The notes beneath the pieces are model-generated. The model was not told the origin of the DNA. It saw nothing but the letters and a program-made list of their open reading frames with translations, and ran no database searches. A stretch of 64,000 nt of DNA from Gentiana macrophylla (Eukaryota; Streptophyta; Magnoliopsida; Gentianales; Gentianaceae), in NCBI GenBank assembly GCA_026214975.1, contig JAOBSW010000538.1, positions 62,001 through 126,000 of the forward strand. Direction: 5' to 3'. Below, in pieces: positions 10,502-28,532 of the stretch. A program made the position numbers and the translations under genes. Numbering within the stretch: position 1 is the first letter of the stretch; every line of letters starts with the position of its first letter.

Positions 10502-12339
10502 TGTTAGGTGTAATGCCCGAAAGACAATTTTGTAATTGTTTTATTTAATAAATGAAATGATATTATTATTCATATTTATTATTCTCATATTCACCGATGC
10601 GACAATATATTTACACTACGTAAAACCCTAAAGTATATCGTTTATGTAATCACTTAACTCAAGATTGTATGGGATATACACGGGATGATTGAGTTAGTGA
10701 AGATGTACTTTAAAATACAATTAGCCCGTAGTGAAGTTAATCGAGAGTATCGGGTCTCTCCTTTAACGCTTTATTAATGCGCCATAACACAATAGGTGTG
10801 ATTGTCTTATCCGGACTTTCGGTTAAGAGAACTCGTGGGGCATTTATATATGATAGATATATCATATAGAAATTTGGACCGATTTGATTAGAGTTCACGA
10901 TATAATTCCGTAATCGAGAAGTCTTATCGAATCAATCGATGATTATATTTATGGATATGTCTTAATCACGGAGGTGATCGCGATCAATCGCTTGAATCGC
11001 ATTATGAGGTTTGACTTGGCGGTTAAGGATTATCTTTGAGTCCGTGATCCGAATTACCCCATCTTGGCATTGTCTTTGGATTGAGTGAGTAGTCCGTGTT
11101 ATCACAGATACGGAATCCATCCCTTCCATTTATGGAAGTAGATAGACAGATCCCTTATTTGTTAATCCTAGAAACTGATCGATCATACGAGTTCATATTA
11201 CACTGATTAGCTACCGGTGAGTTGTATGAATTAAAATTGATCACTAGGGGGTTAATGGTAAATAAGGATAAGAGGTTCTAAAAAGGGTTAACGGTAACTT
11301 CCCGATTTAGAATGAACAGTCTATGGAGGATTAATCCATATGTAATGATTATTATCATTCTCGTGAGGAGATAAATATAATCACATAATCGGAGGAGTGC
11401 AGTCACGGGATTATGGTGGCATATTCCTGTGATTGATTTATTGAATATAATTATGCTGTTCATAAGATAATTATTTATTTGATTTATCGGAGCCGCTGAT
11501 TATTAGTCCATGGTCCCCGACGTGCCTCCAATATAGCATAGCTATTCTCGGACGTCGAATCCTAATAATATTAATTTAGTTCTTAGTAGAATTTAATTAA
11601 AACGATATGTGAATTAATTGTTTAGTGGACTATTAAATTAGTTGGGCTAAATAATTAAATATGTGAAAAAGACATGTTTCATAATCTTGACCCAATTAGT
11701 GTTATGGCCGAAAATAATATTGACTAGATCAATAAATAATTTTCGGCCAAGGCATATTTTATGGAACAAGAAATTGTTTTCTTGTGGATTAATAAGATAT
11801 GTACACAAATATTTATTAGATAAATATTTTATGGTAAAAAAATAAAGATAAAGATTATTCTAGATTTGTTCTAGAGTATTTCTAGGATTATCTTTTATTG
11901 AATAGGATTATTATAATTGATTTTGTATTAATTATTAAATCATTGGAGGACAATGATACTCTCCTATATAAAGAGAGTTCTCCCAATCCTAAAATACATT
12001 ACAAAATTTCGACTTCCATCTCTTAGAGAGAGGAAGAAAAATTTCGGCCAAGGGGAAGAGAGGGAGAATCTTGGAGGTTTTCCCAGAAAGATATCGGAAG
12101 GATTCGAGACGATGATTTCCTTGGCGGGAGTTCTTCCGGAAAGACGCGTCACGGAAGATCGTGTCTTTCTTCACACCATCCTTTGTTCTTTCTAATTGCG
12201 GTTCTTCTACTTATGATTTTGAGATCCAAGAGGATGTTTCTACAACCCTCATGACAGTAGATCTAGTTATTTTATTAAAAGTGTAAATTATAGATCTCAG
12301 ATATTTAAATCGCTTAGATTGCGGACAGTATTCTTAACA
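10502..12339 (+). mobile_element. Solo LTR, Copia-type, 1838 bp
   Basis: The sequence begins TGTTAGGTGTAATGCCCG and ends TTCTTAACA, with 5-bp inverted ends TGTTA/TAACA. It is flanked by the direct repeat AGTTT at 10497-10501 and 12340-12344. The TGTAATGCCCGAAAGACAA-like start and long AT-rich U3 fit plant Copia LTRs. There is no primer-binding site or internal domain on either side, so it is a solo LTR left by LTR-LTR recombination. Short open frames inside it are not genes. Confidence 0.9.
11965..11973 (+). promoter_or_regulatory. TATA box of the solo LTR
   Basis: TATATAAAG lies about 375 bp before the LTR 3' end, the expected U3/R position in plus orientation. It is the only strong TATA element in the LTR and supports the orientation call. 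Confidence 0.55.
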
Positions 12340-12344
12340 AGTTT

Positions 12345-12669
12345 TTCATTGAGCAATACAGTGATATGAGGAGACATGATTGTTGGAAGTAGATAAAAGT
12401 AATACGGACTACTAATTCCACACCACAACAAATAAGTTTTATGAAATATAAACGTGATACACGATTGTTACATATCGTTATAAATTATGGATTTAAAAAA
12501 TGTTGAACTAGTATAACATTCCATTCTTTTGTTATTATCAATGTAACCATTATGATATGGTCACCTAAAAAGCTTTGACTATGGCATCTATGGTTTACTA
12601 ATACGTTTGGGAATTTTTTAATAGTAATTAATGCAACCAAAATGGTTAAGTTAAAGACAAAACTGTAAC

Positions 12670-12712
<43 letters not shown>

Positions 12713-14469
12713 ACTCATCTTTACCTTTTACATTAAGACGCATCTTACCTTTCTTTTTTCTTTTTCTTTTTTTATGAAGCATCTTCCTTTCAAAAGCAGG
12801 GTCGTTTCTACTTTGAGTGATTTCCCTAAGAGGAAGCTCGCGCATGTGATGAGATACTGGACCATACAGGTTTCACAGGTGGAATGCACAATGCCCCATG
12901 TGTGGAAATTGTGTGGTCAGGATCACATGGCGTAAGCGATTCGCAGTAAGAGGAAATTCCCATGATAAATTTTCCTTCAAAAGGGCCATATTTTATCTAA
13001 AAAACAAAAAGGGGCATATTTTAAGAAATAACAAAAAATATAATAAAGTGATGGTAAAAATAAGTTTATAACCGTAGCATGAAACATGTCTGCTTGTATT
13101 TTTCTTTATTCCTTTCTTGTTGCTCTCTCATGTTATGTTTGGTGTGCGTGCTATCGTTATCTATTTGATGACATCAAGACGACCCAAAGTTATATAATGA
13201 ATACTTGGCTATAAATAGATTTGAATCTTTAACATAACTGGATCTATATGAGCTCGGCCCAACTTTAGAGTCCGCATCATCTAACCTCATATTGCCAACC
13301 TTATTAGTTCATCCATTCTGGTCGATCGTGAACAAGCTCATGTCGCCTCCGACCTCCAGAGACGGATGTAACTCCTCGGACACTAAGATCCTAAGATTGA
13401 CCCTTCATTAACCGCCATGATCCATTATTGATTTCATCACATGATGTAAACCTAAATTAAACCGTGATTGCCTCGTCATGGGCATCGTAATGGTCCTCAA
13501 TCACAGTCCTCGAAATCAATAATTATTACATTAACTTTCCCACAGGGGATGCTTATATGTTTCGCAGTAGAATGAAGTTGTCGCATGTTGTTTTCTTGAA
13601 TAGTCTACAATTAGATTTTGATTGAGAATATCCATCTACTAAGTTACATGTTGCATACAATAACCCAATATATAATAAAGACAAAATAAGACACATCTTT
13701 ATTTTACAACAACTTAATTCAATTCAGACTATCATGTATCAGTATATGTAGCCCTGCAACATTTAAATATTCAACACTAACCACAATTGATTTAAAACAC
13801 ATTTTTTAATTCAGCTTTAAATTTTTAAAAATTAGTGTCATTATTCATCACCCCAAATTAGTGTCAAAATAGAGTCTGTTATTATTATTATTTATTTATT
13901 TATTATTTATTTTTGTGCGTGTGCTTATCTCTATGTTTCAGTCGTATTGTAGGGGATAAATTGTCATTTACGTATCATATAGATGCATACATAATAGTAT
14001 ATGATATCTGGACTAAATAGGATATCCACCCTAGATTTTCAACCTATAAAAACCATAAAAGGCGAAGACATCAACGGTGATAAATTTTTTTTATATAATA
14101 AAAAATGTCAATATATATATATACACATTTTTAATTGGTTAAGAAGTATAGTAGTGTAACTCTGCGGCATATATTTTTAAAACAATTGAAAAATTCGTAT
14201 GTGCGATGTTACCAAAGAACAATATAGTTGGCTTGTATGCATTTATTTGTTGCAGCTGTAACGACCAACCATCAAAGCTGAGTCTTCAATTCTCTTCTCC
14301 TCAATTTTGCCAAAACATATTTGACAATTCATAATCCCACAAAAGGAAAAAAGCAAATAATAAAACTACATATACACATGTATTTTTGCACAAAATTGAA
14401 TCTATTAGTTGCAACTTCCATTTGGCATTGTAACACACTCTCGTAATACAAGGACTTTTTAAGTTTCAA
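12345..14469. other. Intergenic and upstream region of the F-box gene
   Basis: Contains a 40-bp A-run at 12671-12710, a moderately GC-rich non-repetitive stretch at about 13250-13520 of unknown origin, an (ATTT)n-like run near 13880-13915 and AT-rich sequence up to the start codon at 14470. No gene is supported. The promoter of the F-box gene should lie in the last few hundred bases, but no convincing TATA box could be fixed. Confidence 0.5.
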
Positions 14470-17185
14470 ATGTTACTTCTTTTCTTGCTATCTTGCTTTT
14501 CTGTTATCTTACTTTCAAACCCATTATCTTTTGTCTCAAAAGCTCAAATCTTTCTAAAAATGGATGCATTTTCATGGCTGGGATCTTCGAAATTTCTTGA
14601 CATAACAAGTTTCTTGAATGTTGTATTGAAGAAAAAACAGAGTAAAGAACATGAAAAGCAAGTGGAAACAGAGGATGATGTAATATCTCTACTGGATTTA
14701 CATGATTTGCCATTGGAATATATTCTTGAGAGGCTTTATCCATCTGGGCTATGCAGTATGGCTGGTGTTTGTACTTCTTTAAGAGAAAAGTGTGTTAGTG
14801 ATCATTTTTGGGAAAAGCATATGAAGCAGAAATGGGGTAGATTGATTGATAATGCTGCAGCTTATGAACAATGGCAAAAACACAGAGATTCAAGAAAGAG
14901 GGTTATCAAACAATCTGAAGCTCAATGGGAAAAGGGATTTGTTGGATATGTGTGTAGTTTAATGTTTGGTGGTGATTGGAATGTTGTAGGAAAGGAAAAT
15001 GTGATAAAAAGAAGATTTTTGCCTGAAGATTCTGTTATGGCTTGGTATTTAGCTATTGAAACTGGGAAATTCTGGTTTCCTGCTCAGGTTCTAAACCGTG
15101 AGGTAATCATCTAACTTTTTATTTGTTTATTTTGATGAAGATATCTGTAGTTTAATTAGGAAATAAAGTAATGATCTTTTTTTGAATTGTTGTGAAATGC
15201 AGAATGGGCATGTAGGTTTTATAATGTCATGTTATGATGCTAATGTGAGCTATGAATCCAAGACAGACACCTTTGTTGCAAGGTAATTCCTGACCTAGAC
15301 TATTGTGACGGATTCAGAAACCAGGGTATTTAGGGCACATTGTTTTAGTATATAATTTTGTTTTCTTCTGAAAATCCACCGGAGACACGTGTCTGTGTCT
15401 CCGGTCCTTCGTATGTACATCTGCCTCTGCAGTGTCATGTTCAGTCACATTCATCATCTAACCTATTAATGATATTAGGCTCTGTGATTGATGTAGACAC
15501 TGATTGATCAACGGCTCAGATGATCTGTGTGACTGTGATTAGAAAAGATGTATTCTTGAAATATGTCTAAGAATTTTAGTATAGGTCTATTAGAATTGCC
15601 AAGAACATTCAGTTTCATTTTGCCCCAACTGAAAATGGTAGATTTGAGCAATTTTTAAAGAGAGTTTTATTTTTCAGGGAAAAAAAAAAAACCTCTGAAA
15701 TTTCATCAAGAATTTATAGATTTTTGTCCAGAAGGAAATCGGGATAGAAGGAAACTATAATTTAATCAGAATAAAAGAATAATTATGTAAGAATAAATAC
15801 AAAAGAATAAATGTGGAATATAAGAAAATATAAGAATAATGATTGTAAACACAAAGAACATTAACGTGTGAAGAATAATTTTAAAGTAACAATTGTGATT
15901 TTTGTCCTTTATAATCATGAAAATGTTACTTTTATCCTTCCAGACTCATTTATTAATTTTTTTGTCTTTGTGGCCCCTTCTCCTAAGAATTTAATGGATG
16001 TTTGCAGGTTTGTGGCGAACGGGCGACGAACAATAGAGGATAATATAGGTTGGAATAGGATAAGAGCACCAGCTACAAGTACTTCTGCAAATGTTCTTTA
16101 TAATTCAGATTGTCTAAGTGAATTGAGCCCTGGTGATCACATTGAGATTCAATGGAGAAGAAACAAAGAGTTTCCTTATGGTATTTATTTTCTTTTTTAA
16201 TTGAATTCTATAATATCTTGTTTCTTATTTGAAACTTAAGGGGAATATCTGCAAATATGGGAATTAAAACTTAGGAGGTTGTGTGAAATGTTTCTTGAAA
16301 AAGTAATGTAAGCGTACTGCTGGGTTGGTTTGATTTGGTTAATAATCATAACAGAAATCAAACTGAAAACTAATTATACATGTTAGATATAAACAGTTTT
16401 GTTACAATTTTTCATTCGGTTAATGGTTTGGTTTTCAATTCGGTGTGAACCATAACCGAACTGAAAATTTTGATTTCTCTATATTACTAACCGAATCTTA
16501 CTTTACTTGGGTCGATTTTCTAATAAACTGTATCCGTAAATATCCTAAGAATTATCTCTCCATTCGAATTTTTTTAATAAAATTTCAATAAAAGATTGCA
16601 ATTATATTTCAGGTTGGTGGTATGGAGTGGTTGGGCACTTGGAGTCCTGCAATGGCAATCAATCTCTTTGCCAGTGCATTAAAAGTGGTAGGTTGCTTCC
16701 TCCCTTTTTCGTGTTTTCTTTCTAACGGATCCACTTTATCTGCATCAAAACGATCCACTTTTTTAAGAAATAATTAATATTTCTATTCTTCGAAATATTG
16801 TGCTTTTGTGGTCCATCTGTAAATTTGTTTTCCACCTCAAAAAAGGGTAGACTTTAAGTTCTTGTGCCCTCATTTAGCTGCATGTCCTTTTTTTTTTCCA
16901 GTTTGACATTAATATACCTAAAAGACATATCACACAAGTTTATAAATTTTAATTATAAAAAATGAATATTTATATTTCTAATAATATATGAAATTAAAAT
17001 TTTGGACAGATGTAGTGGTAATTGAATTCAAGCAATATGAAGTGAGATCAAGATGGAGGAAATTGTTGATAAATAGAAAAGAGCATCAAGAAATAGGCAA
17101 TGAAAGCGATGGTTTTTATGGTGGTATCAGAAATCTTAGCAATGAATTGGAGATTTCTATGTGGAAATCCCTCTGCCAAACTTGA
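14470..17185 (+). CDS. F-box protein, 378 aa, five exons
   Basis: The product is a substrate adaptor of SCF (SKP1-cullin-F-box) ubiquitin ligases. Exons are 14470-15102, 15203-15282, 16008-16180, 16613-16687 and 17010-17185; all introns are GT-AG and phases join without a stop. The F-box lies at about residues 75-122 ([20 protein letters not shown], then a W-K-x-K-W segment). A conserved C-terminal region follows: [34 protein letters not shown] and VVIEFKQY...SRWRKL. From memory this matches the Arabidopsis At2g26850/At2g32560 group, which lacks LRR or Kelch repeats. The N-terminus (residues 1-25) is strikingly hydrophobic, like a signal anchor. A second ATG at residue 31 could be an alternative start. 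Substrate unknown. Confidence 0.93.
15304..15432. mobile_element. Possible MITE in F-box intron 2
   Basis: A left edge GTGACGGATTCAGAAACCAGGG resembles the hAT-like terminus seen at 7874. The centre has a palindrome, CCGGAGACAC...GTGTCTCCGG, at about 15379-15404. The right end is uncertain (CTGCAGTG near 15430) and no target duplication is clear. Confidence 0.35.
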
Positions 17186-17660
17186 GAAACAATTCAATTT
17201 TATTATATTGAATGTTCCTTTCTTTCTTTTCATGTATGTCTGTCTATGAATGTTAATGTATATTATGGATTTTTTTTTTCTTTTGAATTCAAGAAGGAAA
17301 TACGTGTATGCCATGTATATTATCTTATATTTTAAAAATGTTAAAGATCAGTAAATATGCAGTTTTAATCTAAGATGATTGAGAAGAATGACAAAATTTA
17401 AGAATACACGTAAGAATCGCTTTTTTTCAACCATTTTGTATCTTATCTTGTCCTTATAATTTCTAACGTCTCTAAATTGTGTGAGGGTAAGGGAGGGTGA
17501 GATTTGCATCAAAAAAGAGTAATTTTAAAGGAACAAGTTTTGAGCGGAAAACTTGGGGTTTCTTGCACTCATCTAATTAATGAAACTAGTACTTAATGCT
17601 AGTTAAGGTGATTTGATCTCTATGTCTAAATCCGCAGAAATCAAAATATGGGTCATTTGA
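17186..17660. other. F-box gene 3' flank
   Basis: Contains the 3' UTR of the F-box gene, T-rich and without a canonical AATAAA that could be fixed, then AT-rich intergenic DNA. No other feature was seen. Confidence 0.4.
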
Positions 17661-17666
17661 GTTGAG

Positions 17667-18045
17667 TGTTAAAGTATGGAAATGTCAGCTGAAATGGTAT
17701 TCAGTTGAGTTCTACTGTCAGCCGAGTAAAGTCTGATCAGTCTGTTGACCACGTCTGAACCAGTTTTGCAGCTAAGCTGGTTACATTTGGTAACTCAGCT
17801 GAGCCCAGTATACATCTGGGGTATTTATATGAATTCTGACAGAAGTCATTATGGTGGCTAGGGTTATGCTTCTAAAACTATAAATACCGGCATTCATTGT
17901 AACCTAGGTGTGTGTGTTAAAATCTTTATGTAATTTTGCACATAATAAAAGATCTCATTTTCTGTCCGTAGAGTAGTAGGCACAACGCCGGAAACCACGT
18001 TCAATCTATGTGTTCTTCTTGTTTATGTAATTGCATTATTTGATA
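17667..18045 (+). repeat. Probable Copia LTR fragment
   Basis: Starts TGTTAAAGTATGG, contains a TATAAATACC box near 17881 followed about 60 bp later by AATAAAAGATCTC, and ends with a U5-like GGAAACCACGTTCAATC...GTGTTCTTCTTG. That order (TATA, poly(A) signal, U5 block) is typical of plant Copia LTRs. The 3' end and a target duplication were not found. Confidence 0.4.
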
Positions 18046-18060
18046 TGTTAATTTTGTAAT

Positions 18061-18145
18061 TTTATTTGGAGTCCTTTACAACACTAAGACTTAATGCTTT
18101 TGTATCTTTATTTGGAGTCCGTTACAAAACTTAAACTTAATGCTT
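18061..18145. repeat. Tandem duplication, 46-bp period
   Basis: The block TTTATTTGGAGTCC...ACTTAATGCTT occurs at 18061-18101 and again, with few differences, at 18107-18145. No coding potential. Confidence 0.75.
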
Positions 18146-18248
18146 GTCAAAAACTTGTGGTTTCTCCTCATGATGCCTCAGTTTGACCACTAGGTCAAGC
18201 CTGATTTTCTTCATCTTTATTACTTAGGTAGTTGATGCTTGTTAAATA

Positions 18249-18415
18249 CTCCCTTCACCTCCTAAATTACAAATATCTATTTTTATTTCCTAATACAAGT
18301 CTTTTCTAAAGAAAGATGATATATCCGTTATTGGATGGCTTTTGAGTTTTCAGTTTTGTCTTGGTAGATTTCAAAAAACAAACAGACAGTTGTTCTAACT
18401 TTAAAACAGAGGGAA
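18249..18415. mobile_element. Stowaway-like MITE, 167 bp
   Basis: Left end CTCCCTTCACCTCC and right end (inverted) TTCCCTCTGTTTTAAAG are flanked by TA on both sides (18247-18248, 18416-18417). Terminus, size and target fit Stowaway (Tc1/mariner) MITEs, although the inverted match is imperfect. Confidence 0.5.
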
Positions 18416-19140
18416 TACATGAGATGAAAACACAGGAGAGTCTTGGAATAGTGAAACAAAACAGAGGCGCCAACTGCCAAATATAGATTCCAATTATAAG
18501 ACACAATGAAAAACACATTGAAACATGAGGCAGTGGTTTTTTCAGTGGTTAGACTTTGATCTTTATGAATTTCCTTCCATTTCACTTGAACGGTTAAGTA
18601 TAGACACCTTTTTGGCCATGTGAATTCTTATTTTTCTCTTCATGTTAGGTTTTGATCTTTATTATTAACTTCCTACCCTTGTACAGGGTTAAGTGTGTGT
18701 GTGCGCGCGCGCTTTTGATGTATTCTGTTTCAAAACTATAAACTTCATCTTCTGTTCTGTCAAACCAGTTATGAAATCCAGGTTTATTGAAAAAGAGAAG
18801 AAAGAAAGACAACCAAGAGTACTATTAATGAGTCTGTAAAACTGGGCACTTTTTATAAATGTACTGTCAAAAAAGTATCAATGTTTAAGAAGCAAGAAAA
18901 TCTAAAACAAATGCAGAAAGACGATATCCACGTCGTCTGTTTTTAGACACATAACAATCCAGTTTTTTTTAGAGCTTTATAAATAAATTCTACAGTGTGA
19001 AGTAACTCCTCTCAATTCTCTCATGATCTCAACCCTACTACTAATAATACTATTCCCTCTAATGAAAAAGTATAACTCCAAGCACTACAGATTGTAGACA
19101 ATTACACAAACCTTAAAAGTAAAAACCAGTTACATAGGTT

Positions 19141-19258
19141 CTGGGGAAGGACCGTGTGTCAACTAGACCTAGTATTACGCAATCTTACCTTATATTTCAA
19201 TGGATGTTCCTACACCCGTACAACCTCTAATCACACGTCAGCAATTTCATAGAGCTCC
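19141..19258 (-). mobile_element. Au-like SINE, truncated
   Basis: Read on the minus strand it shows the Au-SINE order: a degenerate tRNA-like region (CTGACGTGTGATTAGAGG), then AATATAAGGTAAGATTGCG, then CCTTCCCCAGAAC. It lies about 190 bp downstream of the stop codon of the O-fucosyltransferase-like gene, probably in its 3' UTR or flank. The family call is from memory of the Au consensus. Confidence 0.6.
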
Positions 19259-19442
19259 GTACAAAACTGATGCACTCGGTTATCTGCACCACCTGGTAAG
19301 CACTCCCACAAGCAAAAACACTCAAGAAACCATGGATTGATTCAGCTGTGCATGTGTCTACTTGTTCCTCATTCTAGCCATGCATTTTAAGCAAAGGGTT
19401 TGCAAAAAGCAAGAATCTTGGGAATTTTTATGCAGGTGTTAG

Positions 19443-19697
19443 TTAGCATTCTTCGGTATCTTTTGTATAGACTGGTATCTGCCACATCTTGTTGTTCTTT
19501 TTCGGGTCATCAGTGAGACTGAGATCCGTATCGGTTTCCTTGTACGTCTTGATGAATGTTTTTGCACCCATCATCACTAGTCTTTCTACCATAAACAGTT
19601 GGTAGTTGTTTTGAATCACTGGATCCACTATATTGCTAAAATTTGACGAGTAGGCTAATCGATACCTGAAACATGTTAGGCCATGATTATGACAAAC

Positions 19698-19728
<31 letters not shown>

Positions 19729-20154
19729 CACATATACATACACATATAATGTATTGGAATTGAAAATGGGACCAAGAATTACTGATTAGATAGACATTTG
19801 TTCAGCATTACAATGCAGTGTGACTAGATGGCAAAGAAAGAACAAACCTTGCAGAAAGAGGTGAAAAGAAACCGGGCTTCCTCTCGTTTGAAGCAATGAA
19901 AAGTGTTCGTCCTGGAGGGACCCACTTCTGAATTCTGCACATAATGAATTCAGGTCGGGTGTCTCTATCGATATGAGGATGCAAGCTCCGCTCAACCCCA
20001 AACCTATCCTTCCTAGTTTTCAATATATCACCTCGACGTACATGAATGGCATCATAATCACCAAGAGATGATATAATCTGGTATAATCAAATCAAGTCAG
20101 CATGGCATGATTATATTAGCAGCCATCAATGCCATGGCCTCAGGAATTAACACA

Positions 20155-20190
<36 letters not shown>

Positions 20191-22335
20191 TCTAAAAGCA
20201 AAGAAAAAGAAATTAAATACAATAGACAGACCTTTGCAGCAACATCTCGTAACTTCTTTGCAGCCATTGAAGGAAGAAAAGAATAAGGCAAAAGGATAGA
20301 GGTGTGGTTTTTTCGATCCTTGCACTCTGCAAACCTAAACGAACAAAGTAAATAAAACTTCCATAAGACTATAAAATAAAGGGTGGTCCACACAAAATAA
20401 CCAACAAAATTATTCATGATAAAAGTCGTAAAGAACCTACAATGATAAATTTGTTTTACATAAACGATCCAAGAAGATATAGCTCCAGTCATCAAAATTA
20501 CTGTAAGAATAGATGAGATGTGTTATGTTTTACCAAGAGAGAGGACTAGCAGTCCGGTTTATGAGCAAAATATTTGAATATGCATTATCCTCTTTAAGGG
20601 TTACCCTGGCAACACCATTTACATTGGCAATCCCTCTGGATCCAAGCTTCATGCTGGTTGTAAGGACCCGATACCATACTTTTGAGTTATCCATTACAGT
20701 AGGTACAGTTTCTGATATAAGTTCAAGATCATACAGAGAATCCATCGAAGGTGAGTTAGCTACCCACCTGAGAAACAACAATGAACATTTGACTAAACGA
20801 AACTGACATCTGATTTCATAGATTCAGACAAAAATAATAATAATCTAAAACTAGTGAAACAGTGCTTTTGACTGAAGTACAAACCTATCCTCCTCAGAAT
20901 CAGAAGAATTGGCCTGATGAAGAATCCCTTTCTGGTTATGGATAGGATTTATGCACATTCTTGAAGGCATCACAAAGGTCCTGAAGATGAATTTACCAAG
21001 ATTGTTACACTTGGAAATTAAGGAACAAAAAAATGTTCAACATGAAAAGAAAAGGTTTCAGCAGTGTAAGTAAATAAACACTAGGTAGGTATCTCTCAAA
21101 GCTTCAACTACGATGTCATACGTTTTCTTCTTCCTTTAACCAACCACAAGCAATCAAAAAGGATACACGTTACGTGATAACATACACAATCCAATGTTGG
21201 GTAAGAAGAAAACAATTCAGTAATCTGGTTAACTTCCTTTCAGATTAAAGATTTCTACCTTTCAAAGCAAGAAAAACAACCGAAAAATACTTCCATATCC
21301 AGAAGCATTATAAATATTTCATGCAAAGTTTGCCCTATTCTCCAATAGTGAAGCTCCATTCTCCTAGAATCACTCAGGAAACAAGATCATCACTTAACTA
21401 AACCATCAGCGTTCAATTCACGAGTTATCTCAGAGATCGATTTCTCCGAATCAGCTTATCCCAAACCCATTACGAATTTTCAACAGGATACTTGATCAGG
21501 TATAAACATGTTTAAATAAACATCTGACACCATGAGCTCAACAAAAGAACTAGAAGAAATGAATAGGAAAACATGATCCAAGTGAAATGCATTCAGATTT
21601 CTCTTGCTTTACTAAGCTATTTTACTAAACAAATCCCTTAAAGTCAGCAGGTATCGCAAACCTGCCTCTCACATAAAAACTCCTAGCTACACTACCCAGC
21701 TGCTCCACGGCTCCACGCCTCCACCCACCCAACAAAAAGAAGGGAAAAAAGGAAACTTTCACAGCAAAACACCTAAAACAACAAAACGGGATGCTGAAAG
21801 CATAGGGAACGAAAAACGAAAGAGCCACTGACAAAGAAAGAAGACCCAGTAATCCAAACATATTGACAAAAGAGCTACTACCTAGAAATTAGTAAAATTG
21901 GCTGAAAAGCAAAGAAATCCTTTACCCCAAACAAAAACAACAATCGAAATCATTCTTCCCCACCATTTTGCGCTAGCTAACAAAAAGCAGAAAGAAAAAA
22001 AAACAATTTTTTTACCTATTAAGAAACAGGGCTTCTTCGAGAGCACACCTAAGGCTGGATTCTTGATGACCAAGGCCAGCACATGACTCACAATGCTTAC
22101 CAGGGCAGTCGATTCTGTTGCCCCAATATAAATACTTCTCAGGGCCCTTGTGATGAAATCGATTCCCAACACGGTTTTTTGAAGTGGCAAGTGAAAACTC
22201 ATTTGTGGAAAAGAAACAGGTTACTAAATATAAAATGCCGATGCATGAAATGAAAGCTGCGATTGCTATGACAGTTGGGGATCTGGGTTTTTGAAAGCGG
22301 GGCTTTCCTTTCAAGGAGGTTTTGTAGATCGCCAT
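19443..22335 (-). CDS. O-fucosyltransferase-like type II membrane protein, 401 aa
   Basis: Minus-strand exons: 22335-22016, 20980-20885, 20767-20534, 20334-20232, 20077-19848 and 19665-19443. All joints are GT-AG and in phase (1206 nt). A short basic N-terminus is followed by one membrane segment at about residues 21-42 (TVIAIAAFISCIGILYLVTC), giving a type II Golgi topology. The lumenal domain has the C-P-G-K-H-C-x-S-C cysteine cluster, E-x-x-L-R-C-A-L-E-E-A, and IHVRRGD at residues 262-268, the arginine motif of GDP-fucose-dependent transferases. It belongs to the plant-specific family annotated 'O-fucosyltransferase family protein', similar from memory to Arabidopsis At2g04280/At4g12700. 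An in-frame ATG 22 codons upstream (22401) is an alternative start. Acceptor unknown. The intron after exon 5 has a CATATA microsatellite and the intron after exon 4 an A-run (about 20157-20186). Confidence 0.9.
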
Positions 22336-22401
22336 GGAAGTTGGATTTTGCTGTGCAGTGAAGCCAACTGACTTAGCACTTCGAGTGTGTAATTTCCCCA
22401 A

Positions 22402-23903
22402 TTATCAATCAATTCGACCTTAGAGAGTTGTAGCCTTGTAGGAATTAATTACAGACAAGGCTAATTTAGTCATTTGATTGTCAAAATCAAAACAATTATT
22501 CACTTTTTTTTAATCTCAGTGATTTTTAACAACGTATCCCAACTAAATAAAAATGACGGGATTATACAGCACCATGTAGTTTAAAAAAGACAATTAGTTC
22601 TTGTTGTTTTGAGGATGAAGCAACATAATCAAAATCAACCAATATAATTAAGATTGATTTCAATTCAAACCGAATTGTTTGGTTTGAAGTGATTATTTTA
22701 TGTGTGTTCATTTGGATCGAGTTGGTTTTGATTTGATTTGTGTTACCAAACTTTTCCCATCCTCCCTGAAAGAAGAGAATGATTTTGTCCGAAATTCATA
22801 ATTAATTCAAAGATTGATAAATTTCATCTTTGATAGAGATTTTGTAAACTAAAAAATCGTGTATTTTACATTATAAAATTAAGTATTCGTTAAAAGGATC
22901 TGATGCAAATGCTATTTAGAAAGCAAAATTGATGGATCATTAAAAAAAAAGTGTAAACAATTAAACATGTGTGACATAATCTCTTGTTGGATCTTTAAAA
23001 TACAGTGTCTGTAAAAAAAATTACAGTACATAAGCAACGCATTTCGTACCCAATTTTGCAGATCTAAATGTGATCCATTTCACTCCTATTGGAGACTCTA
23101 TAAAATAAAAATAAAAATAAAAATAGCCCAACCAACCTTTTATCAAAGGAAGGAACACATGACCAAGACACTTTCCATTTGAGAATTAGCACAAGAACAT
23201 GGATTTCTTCTGACAAAGTGTGAACTTTCAGACAAGGCTCATGGGAAGGAAATGCATTGCCTTGTTTCAGACATTCTAGCACAAAATCTCCCTTCATTTT
23301 CACTTTCCCACATGCCGTACCGGGTCATCAAAAGCCCAAGAACTATAATAATATATATGCAGCAGGATTTCCAAACCAAAGACATACACTAACCTGCAGC
23401 ACAACAGTTTACAGACAACACAATACCTATGTACTATTGGACTATGTATTAAGATGCTTAACAGACATCAACGAGACATTAGCCCAGTCGTGGATGTCGG
23501 AACTAAATAGTTCCAGGTTCAACCAAAGATAAAAGACCCTTAACATTCATAAATGATACACATGGAAAACTCCCCTTCAGCTTTATGATGTTCTATTGCG
23601 ATAAATACCACTCTTTTTCTACACTCAAACCTATACAACAACATTATCTAATTTAAGCCGGGGCACCAACCGATTGAACAAGATAATACAACAACAATTA
23701 ATGGATGCATATGATGAACTTGGGAATACGCTGCCATGGCTTCGACTTTCCATCATCCAGCCAATGATTCCACTTAAAGACAGACTATACATCTGCAGCT
23801 GAAACACTACTTATGTGACCATCTAAATGTTACACCGAAGAGGTGTTTCAAGAAACTTAAGTTTCTCATGATGGCTTTGGTTATTAATGGATGACCCTGT
23901 TTT
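22402..23903. other. Intergenic region between two minus-strand genes
   Basis: Holds the upstream region of the O-fucosyltransferase-like gene and the 3' flank of the kinase gene. About 22450-23050 is plain AT-rich sequence. About 23060-23900 is slightly richer in GC and may include the kinase 3' UTR. A 79-codon minus-strand frame at 23064-23303 has no recognisable domain and I do not support it as a gene. Confidence 0.45.

Positions 23904-28532
<4,629 letters not shown>

Noticed and set aside
12485..12845. Minus-strand frames with poly-Phe or poly-Lys tracts
   Set aside because: Caused by the 40-bp A-run at 12671-12710.
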